Notes: generated by a model not told the origin, from the letters alone. Shown: positions 35,509 to 43,458, counted from the first letter of the stretch. The stretch: 64,000 nucleotides of DNA from Butyrivibrio sp. AE3004 (GCF_000703165.1 NZ_JNLQ01000002.1:1054001-1118000); one strand, 5' to 3'. A program made the numbers and translations.

Positions 35509-36825
35509 TCAGTTATCTAACCTGGTATGTGTACCGAAGGCTGGAATAAACACAACATTTTTATCCCTAAGCCAGGAATTATTAGAAAAAATAAGCTTCG
35601 TTCTGTGAATATGAAAACCAGCGGTAATAATCGCTATGCGCAGATCTTCCTTATTCTTTTGCTTGCCTGTAGCCAAATCCTTCCGGATCAAAGATGCGGA
35701 ATACTCAAGATTATGCCTGGTATTCCTGGAATATTTTTCCACAAGGATCCTATTGTCAGGAATTCCTTTTTCCAGAAGATGCTTCCGCATGTGCTCAGCT
35801 TCCGTTAAAACTCCATCTATACTTGGGTTTCCGCCGCTTAAGATAAAGACAGTATCAGAATCAGCACCTCCTATTTCAAATGCTTTTTCTGCCCTGTAAG
35901 CACAGTTTGAACTTCCTAGCACAAGAATATAATCAAATCTGCCCTTATAGTCATCCATCTTTCCAAAAATCAGGTTGTTGATCTTTGAAAGATTTTCTTT
36001 TTTTTCATCAGGAAAAGCTTGGAATCTTCCAAGCATATGTCTGATCTCGTTTGAGAGATCGTTGCCTGCAAATTCTGCTTTTTCCGGCACTGAAGTCTTA
36101 CATGAAAGGCTTATGAAGCACTGCATCTTAGCTTTATGCAGCATCATGATAATGTCATAATAATCAGATAAAGATCTGTTTGACGCAGAATTCGTATTCC
36201 TCTGAATGTAATTGAACATCTTAATCGAAGAAGTAACGATACTCCTACACTTTTTTATATAGTCGTAGTTAAAGAGTCTGTCCTCTCCGAATGACAGACT
36301 CTCTCTGAATCTGATGCTAAATCTGTCTAGAATGTCTCTGCGATAAAGCTTGTTGCATGCAGAATAAACCAGCAGATGCCTCATTCGGATGTAGTCATCT
36401 GCAAAGTCTGAAGGATTTTCGTATACATGATCCCGGAGCCAAAAAGGAATTCTCTGCCCATCCGCCTCTATGCGATCATAGCCCAAAACATACAGATCCT
36501 TTTTACTCTCCAAAAGAACTTTACATTCTTCAAAAAAAGCCGGTTTCAAAGTATCGTCACAGTCAAGGAAAGCTACATAATCGCCTGTGGCATATTCAAT
36601 ACCCGTATTACGGGCAATGGAAACTCCTCTATGTGAAAGATAATGAATTTGGATCTGCTCAGATATCCCCTCAAATTCACCAAGGCATAAAGCGGTCTCG
36701 TCATCCGATCCGTCATCAATAACGATGACTTCATATTCCTCCGTAATCCGGTCCAGCACAGATGCCAAGGTCTCTCTAAGATAACCTGCACGATTATACG
36801 TCGGAAGTATCAGTGAAAGTCTCAT
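35509..36825 (-). CDS. family 2 glycosyltransferase fused to a DUF218/YdcF-like domain
   Basis: 438 aa. The N-terminal GT-A part has LILPTYNRAGYLRETL, the nucleotide-sugar DDGS (37-40) and the metal-binding DCDD (88-91); it runs to about residue 250. From about 295 a YdcF/DUF218 fold follows: YILVLGSSNCAYRAEKA, FILSGGNPSIDGVLTEAEHM, ILVEKYSRNTRHNLEYS, IAIITAGFHIHRTKLIF. This combination is unusual. The gene begins 3 bases after the precursor peptide stop, so the enzyme probably glycosylates that peptide or a linked product. No signal peptide or membrane helix, so it acts in the cytosol. Confidence 0.82.
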   Translation of the reverse strand: MRLSLILPTYNRAGYLRETLASVLDRITEEYEVIVIDDGSDDETALCLGEFEGISEQIQIHYLSHRGVSIARNTGIEYATGDYVAFLDCDDTLKPAFFEECKVLLESKKDLYVLGYDRIEADGQRIPFWLRDHVYENPSDFADDYIRMRHLLVYSACNKLYRRDILDRFSIRFRESLSFGEDRLFNYDYIKKCRSIVTSSIKMFNYIQRNTNSASNRSLSDYYDIIMMLHKAKMQCFISLSCKTSVPEKAEFAGNDLSNEIRHMLGRFQAFPDEKKENLSKINNLIFGKMDDYKGRFDYILVLGSSNCAYRAEKAFEIGGADSDTVFILSGGNPSIDGVLTEAEHMRKHLLEKGIPDNRILVEKYSRNTRHNLEYSASLIRKDLATGKQKNKEDLRIAIITAGFHIHRTKLIFSNNSWLRDKNVVFIPAFGTHTRLDN

Positions 36826-36828
36826 ATT

Positions 36829-37008
36829 TCACTGCCATTTTCCTTTCCCATCATAATCACCATCCCAGATGCCTCCTCCTGATAAAAGGTCCATCTCATC
36901 ATCTGTCAATTCATATCCTTCAGATTGGGCGAGTTTTAAAAGTTCTTCGGGTGTTTTACATTTTTTGGCCATTTCTTTTTGTTCAGGTGTTAGATCTTTA
37001 AATCTCAT
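36829..37008 (-). CDS. Nif11-type RiPP precursor peptide
   Basis: 59 aa, with AGGAGG six bases before ATG. The leader (1-46) has the Nif11/TIGR03798 C-terminal pattern: KTPEELLKLAQSEGYELT then DDEMDLLSGGG, ending in a double-glycine protease site. The core that would remain is IWDGDYDGKGKWQ: two Trp, one Tyr, three Asp and Lys, all good targets for tailoring, but no Cys, Ser or Thr, which argues against lanthionine or thiazole formation. It is the first gene of the minus-strand operon with glycosyltransferase, ATP-grasp and the PT-like gene. No leader peptidase/exporter is seen nearby. Confidence 0.82.
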   Translation of the reverse strand: MRFKDLTPEQKEMAKKCKTPEELLKLAQSEGYELTDDEMDLLSGGGIWDGDYDGKGKWQ

Positions 37009-37043
37009 AGCATTCCTCCTGTTGCTTTTGTCATATTATTTAC

Positions 37044-37084
37044 TAAAAGTGTATTGAAATGAGCGTTCCGCATGTGTGAATAAT
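37044..37084 (-). promoter_or_regulatory. shared promoter element, copy before the RiPP precursor
   Basis: On the minus strand TTATTCACACATGCGGAACG continues with CTC and, 15 bases from the start of GAACGC, a -10-like TACACT. The same block occurs at 37165 (+) and 39981 (+). It lies about 36 bases before the precursor start. An activator site overlapping the -35 is inferred. Confidence 0.65.
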
Positions 37085-37164
37085 GAAGCAATAATAGCTT
37101 GTTTTATAGAAAGTCTATAGTTAGTTTATGAATAATTTATGAAATATAGAGAATATGCTAACAA

Positions 37165-37200
37165 TAATTCACACATAGCGAACGCTCGGCTATGTAGAAT
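37165..37200 (+). promoter_or_regulatory. shared promoter element, copy before the 97-aa gene
   Basis: TAATTCACACATAGCGAACG followed by CTC and TAGAAT at the same distance as in the other two copies. It is in inverted orientation to the copy at 37044-37084, so one 270-base region drives both directions. Confidence 0.62.
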
Positions 37201-37278
37201 ATTTTTTGTCAGAAAAAACAGGTACATGATTGCCAAAGGGCAGCAAAAATACAAACTTAAATTAAAAGGAGGCCTACA

Positions 37279-37572
37279 ATGAACCAAGCAGAAGCATTAA
37301 AAGAATTACAGTCAAACGAGCAGCAGGCAAAGCAGTTCAATATGGTTGCAGCATTCATGAATGAAGCTGTCAGAAACAATATGCCGGTGTTTATGAAGCT
37401 GGTACAGTTCGATGTCCTTAAAGCAATCCAGGAAAAGGCAGTTGAGGATAAGGTTGCAGGTGAAAACACCAGTGAAAAGCAGCTTACAGAGGCCCTTGAT
37501 AGTTTACTTGGACAGATCAACAAGGATCTGGAAGCCCAAATTATTAAGAAGTTTGAAGAACTGAAGAAGTAA
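37279..37572 (+). CDS. 97-aa helical protein of unknown function
   Basis: AAAGGAGG precedes the ATG. The protein is soluble, charged and almost wholly helical (NEQQAKQFNMVAAFMNEAVR, TEALDSLLGQINKDLEAQII), with no Cys and no double-glycine site. No family recognised. It is divergent from the RiPP operon and shares the promoter element with it, so an immunity, chaperone or co-regulated role is possible but unproven. A strong terminator follows. Confidence 0.7.
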   Translation: MNQAEALKELQSNEQQAKQFNMVAAFMNEAVRNNMPVFMKLVQFDVLKAIQEKAVEDKVAGENTSEKQLTEALDSLLGQINKDLEAQIIKKFEELKK

Positions 37573-37589
37573 TAGAAACCAGGCAATTA

Positions 37590-37626
37590 AAAAACTGCCA
37601 TCACTTTTGACTGGTGGCAGTTTTTA
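37590..37626 (+). terminator. intrinsic terminator after the 97-aa gene
   Basis: An AAAAACTGCCA/TGGCAGTTTTT stem encloses a partly paired loop, ending in a T-run. Confidence 0.85.
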
Positions 37627-37676
37627 GTTTGCAAAAAAGCGTATGAAGATAGTTTGGAAAAGAAATACATGCAAAA

Positions 37677-37685
37677 TGTTATAAT
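37677..37685 (+). promoter_or_regulatory. extended -10 promoter for the acyltransferase-like gene
   Basis: TGTTATAAT gives a consensus -10 with the TG extension, 43 bases before ATG 37728. The best -35 (TTGGAA at 37654) is 20 bases away, weaker than usual. Confidence 0.45.
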
Positions 37686-37727
37686 GAACTTGGGCAGTAA
37701 TATAAGGGTTATGGAAAGGAATCTTCT

Positions 37728-38999
37728 ATGAAGTATGATTATGATAGTTATATGTTTTATGAGTATTCCAAAAACTTCGCATTTACCGTAAGAATCAGGG
37801 TAAGACTTAAAGACAGGATAGACGGAGAGATTCTGGAGGATGCTGCTAAAAAAGCATTTAAGCGTTTCCCTTATTTCAATAAAAAGGTAATGATTGATGA
37901 GGAAGGCGGATATGTTCTCCTTGATAATGATAAGCCTATAGTGGTGACAAAAGAATCCCCCAAACCCGTTGTCCTTGGCGGTAATGATGCAAATGATCAA
38001 TTCTTTTTGATAACCTATGAGGATAGAGATATCTTTTTTAATTTCAGCCACTGCTTTTGCGGAGGCTTTGGGGCGATGTTCTGGATAAAGACAACGCTTT
38101 GGCAATATCTTTCGGATAAAACAGGAGACACCTTTAGTGCAGAGGGATTAAAACTGCCGGGAAGCCCATTGGAAGAAGGCGAAATGGCACTTCCGGATGT
38201 GAATGCATTTCCTGAAGATGCACCTATCACGGAATACAAAGGCGGAAATTCGTTTGTTCCTATCGGAGAGTACCTGGCTTATTACCTCAATCCTTTTTCG
38301 GGAGATGCTACATATTTTCCGATTGAGATAGATCTTAAAAAGCTGATGAGCTACGCCAAGAGTAACGATGGAAGTCCCAATTCTATCGTTGCAGCCTTTA
38401 TGTTTAAAGCACTTCGAAAGGTATGGGCAGACAATAAGAAGGCAACTGAGATTTCAGCCCGAATTTCAATGAATTATAATGCTGATGTAGGGTGCCCTAA
38501 TACCTACAGAGATCTTGTTCGTCAGCTCCATGTAAAATACAAGAATGAAATGCTGGACTGGCCTATCAGCAAGATCAGTACTGTGACCAGGGCAGGTATG
38601 TTTCTTCAGATGGAACCGGAAGTAAGCTTTAAGGAATATAAGACAGTAGTAGAGCATAGAGAAAATATCGACAGGCCAAAGACTCACAAGGGAAAATGCA
38701 AGTATGCATCGAACAATTCTCTCCTTAGAAAAGGTATTGCAGACTCATATACCGTAAGCTACACAGGCAGGATTGATTGGGGGAATATGGCGGATTATAT
38801 CGAATCAATCTATAACATAACCGACGGTCATCTGATGCTGGAGATGAATGCAATACAGGATAAACTGTTCCTCAATTTCCAACAGGTTAATAAGAAAAGA
38901 GAATATCTGGATGCATTTGTAGAAGAACTAAAGGCAGAGGGTATTGAAGTAAAAGTTGGGCCGATGCAGTATAAAAAGCTGCCAAGGCTTAAATTATAA
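37728..38999 (+). CDS. condensation/alcohol-acyltransferase-like protein (degenerate motif)
   Basis: 423 aa, CoA-dependent acyltransferase superfamily (chloramphenicol acetyltransferase, NRPS condensation fold) by layout: an N-terminal beta-rich substrate half and the histidine motif near residue 108, here FNFSHCFCGGFGAMF. The usual HxxxDG is HCFCGG, so the structural Asp is lost. It is a paralog of the gene at 55626, which keeps HGLCDG; both share the YDYD/YNVR-VRLKD-IDG opening and overall length. Substrate unknown; activity is doubtful for this copy. Confidence 0.65.
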   Translation: MKYDYDSYMFYEYSKNFAFTVRIRVRLKDRIDGEILEDAAKKAFKRFPYFNKKVMIDEEGGYVLLDNDKPIVVTKESPKPVVLGGNDANDQFFLITYEDRDIFFNFSHCFCGGFGAMFWIKTTLWQYLSDKTGDTFSAEGLKLPGSPLEEGEMALPDVNAFPEDAPITEYKGGNSFVPIGEYLAYYLNPFSGDATYFPIEIDLKKLMSYAKSNDGSPNSIVAAFMFKALRKVWADNKKATEISARISMNYNADVGCPNTYRDLVRQLHVKYKNEMLDWPISKISTVTRAGMFLQMEPEVSFKEYKTVVEHRENIDRPKTHKGKCKYASNNSLLRKGIADSYTVSYTGRIDWGNMADYIESIYNITDGHLMLEMNAIQDKLFLNFQQVNKKREYLDAFVEELKAEGIEVKVGPMQYKKLPRLKL

Positions 39000-39038
39000 T
39001 TGTTGTTGACATGAATAATAGCAAAAATGGAGATGCCA

Positions 39039-39521
39039 ATGGTTATAAAAGTACCTGAAGGAACTGTGATAATGCATGAAGGTGAAGCCAATATGGATAT
39101 GTACAAGATTATATCCGGTAATGTTGAGCTTTACAGGGGCTATGAAACCAAGGATGAGGCAATAATAGGTATAAAATCTAAAGATGATTATTTCGGAGAA
39201 ATGGGGCTTCTCACAGGTGGAAAGCCAGCCATTTATACCGTGGTGACGTACTCTGATGTGCTTCTTCTTAGAATTACCGAAAAGGATATAGATGACTTCA
39301 TTCTTAAGAACCATGTCGATGTTCTCAGAATCATGCAGGGCATGGCCAATTCTATGTATAACATCAAGTTCAGCATGGACATGATCATTGATGATATGGC
39401 CAAGGAGGGCAATAGCGCAAAGCTAAAAGATTTTAAGGGCTTTTACTCCAAACAGCTTGCCATGTATAATGCTTTCAAGATGATAGATTCCTCTTCAAAA
39501 AAAATAGATAAAAAAGCATAA
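39039..39521 (+). CDS. stand-alone cyclic-nucleotide-binding domain protein
   Basis: 160 aa from ATG 39039, which has GGAG six bases upstream; an ATG at 39027 without a site is the alternative. The CRP-like beta-roll is clear (VPEGTVIMHEGEANMDMYKIISGNVELY, DDYFGEMGLLTGGKPAIYTVVT). The phosphate-binding cassette reads GEMGLLTGGKPAIYT, lacking the Arg-Ala seen in cAMP binders. There is no DNA-binding domain after it, only a helical tail, so it may sense a ligand and act through a partner. Confidence 0.75.
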   Translation: MVIKVPEGTVIMHEGEANMDMYKIISGNVELYRGYETKDEAIIGIKSKDDYFGEMGLLTGGKPAIYTVVTYSDVLLLRITEKDIDDFILKNHVDVLRIMQGMANSMYNIKFSMDMIIDDMAKEGNSAKLKDFKGFYSKQLAMYNAFKMIDSSSKKIDKKA

Positions 39522-39552
39522 AAATTGGAGCTCAGACGGGCTCCAATTTTTT
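39521..39552. terminator. bidirectional intrinsic terminator
   Basis: AAAATTGGAGC/GCTCCAATTTTTT with an 8-nt loop. T-runs exist in both directions. Confidence 0.82.
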
Positions 39553-39624
39553 ATGCTTTTTCCAACACCAAATTACTACAGCAGCAATTAGTACTGCACT
39601 GATTGTTATTAAATAGCGTATAAA
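39532..39624 (-). pseudogene. possible remnant of a membrane-protein C-terminus
   Basis: The minus-strand frame reads FFIRYLITISAVLIAAVVIW then CWKKHKKLEPV and stops. This is a clean transmembrane helix with a basic end, but it has no start codon and is cut off near the SPASM fragment. It may be the tail of a lost gene. Confidence 0.3.
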
Positions 39625-39633
39625 AAATATAGA

Positions 39634-39915
39634 ATGTTTCCTAATATGCTACAAACACCATTAGAAGAGATTCTTGACTCAGACTCACTGTACATGGATA
39701 TAGTTAATTACAGAGTAAGTGATTTTATGGAGCACAATACGGATTGCAGAGAATGTGAGTACCGGACAATGTGTTGCGGAGGCTGCCGGGCCGTGGCCTT
39801 GAATACAACTCCTGATGACTATTTAGGTAAAGATATGGTCGCATGTGAGTTTTTTAGAGGTGGATGGAAGAAAAGAGTTGACGAGCTGCTTAATAAACTT
39901 GGAGTTGGAGCTTAA
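39634..39915 (+). pseudogene. C-terminal SPASM fragment of a radical SAM maturase
   Basis: 93 codons that encode only the SPASM end of a radical SAM protein: LEEILDSDSLYMDIVNYRVS, then the cluster-binding CRECEYRTMCCGGCRA and MVACEFFRGGWKKRVDELL. The CX3CX5C style Cys spacing for an auxiliary Fe-S cluster is intact, but the CX3CX2C radical SAM core is missing. The apparent ATG is an internal Met. Such enzymes often mature RiPPs, so this may be debris from a larger version of the neighbouring locus. Confidence 0.8.
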
Positions 39916-39980
39916 CAATAGTATTTGAGGATTTTTTGATTTTATAAAAATTTTACAATAAGTAGTCAAAATCTTTACAT

Positions 39981-40016
39981 TTATTCACACATACGGAACG
40001 CTTGGTTCTATACACT
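39981..40016 (+). promoter_or_regulatory. shared promoter element, copy before the 4-TM gene
   Basis: TTATTCACACATACGGAACG followed by CTT and, at the same spacing as the other copies, TACACT. It lies about 50 bases before the start at 40065. Confidence 0.65.
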
Positions 40017-40064
40017 CTATATTAAAGAAGCTTGCAGAAAGCACCATTTAAGGAGGAAAGCATC

Positions 40065-40505
40065 ATGAGTATTGAAACAAGTAATAAGATATTAAAAGTA
40101 ACGGGTATTATCACTTTGATCTTTGGAATTCTCGGTGTGATTGCGGGAATCGTACTTATCATAGGAGCACGTGCTCTTGGCACTGTTGCTGATGTAGCAC
40201 CTGGCGAAGAGGAAGCAGCAGCTGCAGTTGGTATGGGGGCGACATCTCTTATTGTTGGTATAATTTTATTGATATCCAGTATAGTTGAGATTCTTGAGGG
40301 ATGGTTCTCAGTTAGGGCTTCAAAGGACAACGCCAAAATCATGCCGGCATGGATATTTGCAATTTTGGGAGTTATAGGCAGTATTGGAACTCTCATATCA
40401 ACCATTGGAGATGATGCAAAAGGTGTTGTCGGTGCAATAGTTGGTGTTGCACTTTCTATACTGATCTTTATAGCTGCCAATACGATAAAGAAATCAAATG
40501 GGTAA
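40065..40505 (+). CDS. 146-aa four-helix membrane protein
   Basis: Start at 40065 after AGGAGGAAAGCATC. Four hydrophobic helices: KVTGIITLIFGILGVIAGIV, ATSLIVGIILLISSIVEI, IMPAWIFAILGVIGSIG, VVGAIVGVALSILIFIAAN. No family assigned with confidence. It is controlled by the same promoter element as the RiPP precursor, so immunity or membrane-stress protection against the peptide is a reasonable guess. Confidence 0.7.
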   Translation: MSIETSNKILKVTGIITLIFGILGVIAGIVLIIGARALGTVADVAPGEEEAAAAVGMGATSLIVGIILLISSIVEILEGWFSVRASKDNAKIMPAWIFAILGVIGSIGTLISTIGDDAKGVVGAIVGVALSILIFIAANTIKKSNG

Positions 40506-40535
40506 TATTGTGTAACAATTAATGATGACAAAAAT

Positions 40536-40586
40536 GGGCGTTTACCAGATGTGGAATTAATACATAGGGGAAACGCCCTGTGTTTT
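40536..40586 (+). terminator. intrinsic terminator after the 4-TM gene
   Basis: GGGCGTTT/AAACGCCC with a 27-nt loop, followed by TGTGTTTT. Confidence 0.6.
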
Positions 40587-40729
40587 ACTAAAGATTCGAT
40601 ATTTAAACCTAGGAACGGGGAAATGTATATCAGATTGACAGAAAAAGCAGTCCTTGCTGGTAAGTGGGTGTGCCACTGGATCCACAATAACTAAATACTA
40701 AATGATTGACGATTTAAAGTGTCAATGTT

Positions 40730-40741
40730 GTACAATTGTAC
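40730..40741. promoter_or_regulatory. perfect 12-bp palindrome in the two-component promoter region
   Basis: GTACAATTGTAC sits between TTGACG (40706) and a TATGATAAT -10-like box (40742-40750), just before the sensor operon. Operator role is inferred. Confidence 0.4.
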
Positions 40742-40771
40742 TATGATAATTAGATCATAGAGGTGATTCTT

Positions 40772-41524
40772 TTGAAAGGTTTAGTGGCATCGAATTTTAG
40801 GCGAATACATAAAGGGCTGCTATTTGATATTATTATTATGATGGTAAGTCCTTTATTAATATTGTTGTTTGGGCAGCTCCTCAATTATCAGATGATTGAT
40901 GACGGGTATGCTGCAAGTGAGATTACTATGAGCAGCGTGACGCAGTATTCCAGCGTGACTACAAAGTTTCTCTATGTAATTGAAATCTTCAGGTACTGTG
41001 GGTCAGCGCTTTGCTATTTACTTGTTATAAGCGGACTCGATGAGGTATTAAAACTTTCTGCCTCGTATAATAATTCCAGAAGAGGCTTTCTTACGCTGAT
41101 CCTGGTAAATGCAATTGCACTTACAATTAAAATAGTATCTTTGATAACCGGTGAAGGGGACTTCTATGCATGGTCTGAATCGCTGTATGCAGTTATAGAT
41201 TTTCTGATAAAGATAGTCCTTGGAGCCTCTTTATTTATGTTGCTTCGTGGAAACATGGATGTGCTTCGCAGCATAGGAGAGGAAGTGGCAGTGTATCGAA
41301 ATCAGACCCTCTCTATGAGAGTTGCTATTTCTTTTCCTATACTCGGAATCGTAATTCTAGCTGACCATTTTGCTCCGGAAATGCCGTTGGGGTTCACAGT
41401 AGTCGTTTTTGTTTTTATGGTTTTTGTCTGGATATATACGTTTATAGCATATTTACGGGGATGTTTATGTGCCAGGGAAGTAGCAAGGATAGTTTCTGTT
41501 ATCTCTGAAGAGGTCATATCATGA
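40772..41524 (+). CDS. multi-pass membrane protein of the sensor operon
   Basis: 250 aa from TTG 40772, which AGAGG serves at 8 bases; the GTG at 40763 overlaps that site. About six hydrophobic helices with few conserved features. No family recognised. It overlaps the kinase gene by 4 bases (ATGA), so it is probably a membrane partner in signal detection or a third member of the regulatory unit. Confidence 0.65.
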   Translation: MKGLVASNFRRIHKGLLFDIIIMMVSPLLILLFGQLLNYQMIDDGYAASEITMSSVTQYSSVTTKFLYVIEIFRYCGSALCYLLVISGLDEVLKLSASYNNSRRGFLTLILVNAIALTIKIVSLITGEGDFYAWSESLYAVIDFLIKIVLGASLFMLLRGNMDVLRSIGEEVAVYRNQTLSMRVAISFPILGIVILADHFAPEMPLGFTVVVFVFMVFVWIYTFIAYLRGCLCAREVARIVSVISEEVIS

Positions 41525-42618
41525 ATGCAATAATAGCTTGCAATTTGATACTGGACAGCTGCGGTATATTGATCCTGCTGCTTCTTCTGATACCGGCATA
41601 TGTTAAGAAAAATATCGGCGAAAAGAATAATCTTAGAGGGCGATTTCTTATATATGCCATGGCGGTCCATTACTATGTCTTATTTATCAATCTGATAGGG
41701 AACCTATGTATATTTTTTGCCGATGCGAAGCAGGTTGAGATTGTATGTGACGCAATGTCGCGAATTTTTATATATTTTTCTGTTGCGATAATAGCAGTAA
41801 GTATATTTTGCGATGAGAATAGTAATCTAACAATTCCTCATGGATGTGATATTCCGGTAAGGCAGATAGCATGCATGGTAATTCCAATGATATTTGCTTT
41901 CTGCATATCTCTTTTTCTCCCTAAACTGCATTTATACTCTGTTGCATGGTCTGTTTCACTTAATCTGATCTACTATATGAACCTTATAGATACGCAGGAG
42001 CGGCTTGAAGAGGAAGAGAGAAAGCTTGAGTTATCCAGGGCGGCTCAGATGGCAATTCAGATGCAGCCTCATTTTGTTTTTAATACGTTGTCTTCCATTA
42101 AAACATTATGTCGTACAGATCCGGAGGCTGCAGAAGAAAGCATTGATAATCTGGCAGGGTATCTTAGGGGCAATATTGATGCGCTTTCCTGTGAGGGCTT
42201 GATACCCTTTGACGAAGAGATGCGACATATTCATCAGTACGTAGCATTGGAGCATGCCGATCCGTCACAGAGTTTTTCTTTTGATTATGAGCTTAATGTC
42301 AGGGATTTTTCCGTACCACCATTATGTGTTCAAACCTTGGTAGAAAATGCGGTAAAGCATGGAGCACTTGTGCATCGCGATGGTACTGGAAAAGTGTTTA
42401 TGTCTACGGATATGTTGGGTGATTATATTCAGATTGTTATTACTGATAATGGACCTGAACATGTGGACCTGACTGATGCTCAGAAGCAGAAAAAAGGAAT
42501 TGGTATCAGTAATACAAAGAAACGCCTTCAGGCACTATGTGATGGGAGCTTGTCAATCAGTTCAGATAGTCAGGGAACAAAGGTGGTAATAATGATTCCA
42601 CAAAAGGGGAGGAAGTAA
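41521..42618 (+). CDS. LytS/AgrC-like sensor histidine kinase
   Basis: 365 aa. Five or so N-terminal membrane helices (1-155), a short helical linker (TQERLEEEERKLELSRAAQM), then a His_kinase (PF06580) domain with the phosphoacceptor His184 in MQPHFVFNTLSSIKTLC. The ATPase part has N box TLVENAVKHGAL and G boxes DNGP and GIGISNTKKRL. It phosphorylates the response regulator encoded directly after it (0-base gap). Confidence 0.88.
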   Translation: MNAIIACNLILDSCGILILLLLLIPAYVKKNIGEKNNLRGRFLIYAMAVHYYVLFINLIGNLCIFFADAKQVEIVCDAMSRIFIYFSVAIIAVSIFCDENSNLTIPHGCDIPVRQIACMVIPMIFAFCISLFLPKLHLYSVAWSVSLNLIYYMNLIDTQERLEEEERKLELSRAAQMAIQMQPHFVFNTLSSIKTLCRTDPEAAEESIDNLAGYLRGNIDALSCEGLIPFDEEMRHIHQYVALEHADPSQSFSFDYELNVRDFSVPPLCVQTLVENAVKHGALVHRDGTGKVFMSTDMLGDYIQIVITDNGPEHVDLTDAQKQKKGIGISNTKKRLQALCDGSLSISSDSQGTKVVIMIPQKGRK

Positions 42619-43458
42619 ATGTACACGCTCACTGTAGATGACCGCGAACTGACGGTCAAACTATTGCTTTCGATATTGCGAAAACTTGATCCGAAAGGAA
42701 CACATATAGGTGCCACAAGTCCTGAAGAGGCACTTAGACAGATAAAAGACCGACAAGTTGATGTAGCATTTCTTGATGTTGAAATGCCGGGGGAGGTTAA
42801 TGGCCTTGACCTGGGACGAAGGCTTAGGCAGATTTACCCAAAGCTTAACATTGTCATTATCACAGGACATAAGGAATATGCCATAGAAGCTTTTGAACTG
42901 GACGCAAGCGGGTACTTGCTTAAACCTATAACCGAAGGCGCAGTGGAGCATCAACTGTCAGTGCTGAGATTTGAACAGGAGAATAAGGAAGAGGGAAAGC
43001 CAGGGGGAAAGGTTAGAATCAGATGTTTTGGTACTTTTGAGGTTTTCCATAACGGAGTTCCGGTAGACTTTTCTTATTCCAAGAGTAAGGAACTTCTTGC
43101 CTGTCTGGTGGATCGACATGGAGCTATGTGTTCTAATGATACAATGATTGGTTGCCTCTGGCCGGATGAACCGGCTAATCAACAGACCAAGGCAAGAATA
43201 AGAAAATATGTTAAGGATCTGAGGGATACGTTTGCCTCAGTTGGTATAGAGGACATTATACGACATAAAGACCGTGTGGGTGTAGGAATTGATATTTCTA
43301 AGGTGGACTGTGATTATTACAGGTTTCTGGAGGGTGATCCGGGAGTAACCCATGCTTTTAATGGTAAATACATGATTCAATATTCTTTTGCTGAAGAAAC
43401 AAGAGCTGAGCTTAATCGGCATAAGCAGGATTTTAATGAAGAGTCATCGATAGAATAG
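42619..43458 (+). CDS. response regulator with SARP/BTAD-like output domain
   Basis: 279 aa. The receiver (1-120) has DD at 7-8, phosphoacceptor Asp53 in AFLDVEMPG, Thr in VIITGH and Lys102 in LLKPI. The output (about 130-275) is a winged helix of the SARP/BTAD kind (IRCFGTFEVFHNGVPVDFSY, KELLACLVDRHGAMCSNDTMIGCLWPDE, RIRKYVKDLRDTF) rather than the LytTR domain that LytS-type kinases usually serve. It is the best local candidate to bind the repeated promoter element near 37044, 37165 and 39981. Confidence 0.85.
   Translation: MYTLTVDDRELTVKLLLSILRKLDPKGTHIGATSPEEALRQIKDRQVDVAFLDVEMPGEVNGLDLGRRLRQIYPKLNIVIITGHKEYAIEAFELDASGYLLKPITEGAVEHQLSVLRFEQENKEEGKPGGKVRIRCFGTFEVFHNGVPVDFSYSKSKELLACLVDRHGAMCSNDTMIGCLWPDEPANQQTKARIRKYVKDLRDTFASVGIEDIIRHKDRVGVGIDISKVDCDYYRFLEGDPGVTHAFNGKYMIQYSFAEETRAELNRHKQDFNEESSIE

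Noticed and set aside
37279..37572. 97-aa protein as a second RiPP precursor
   Set aside because: No double-glycine site and no distinct core; the composition is that of a plain helical protein.
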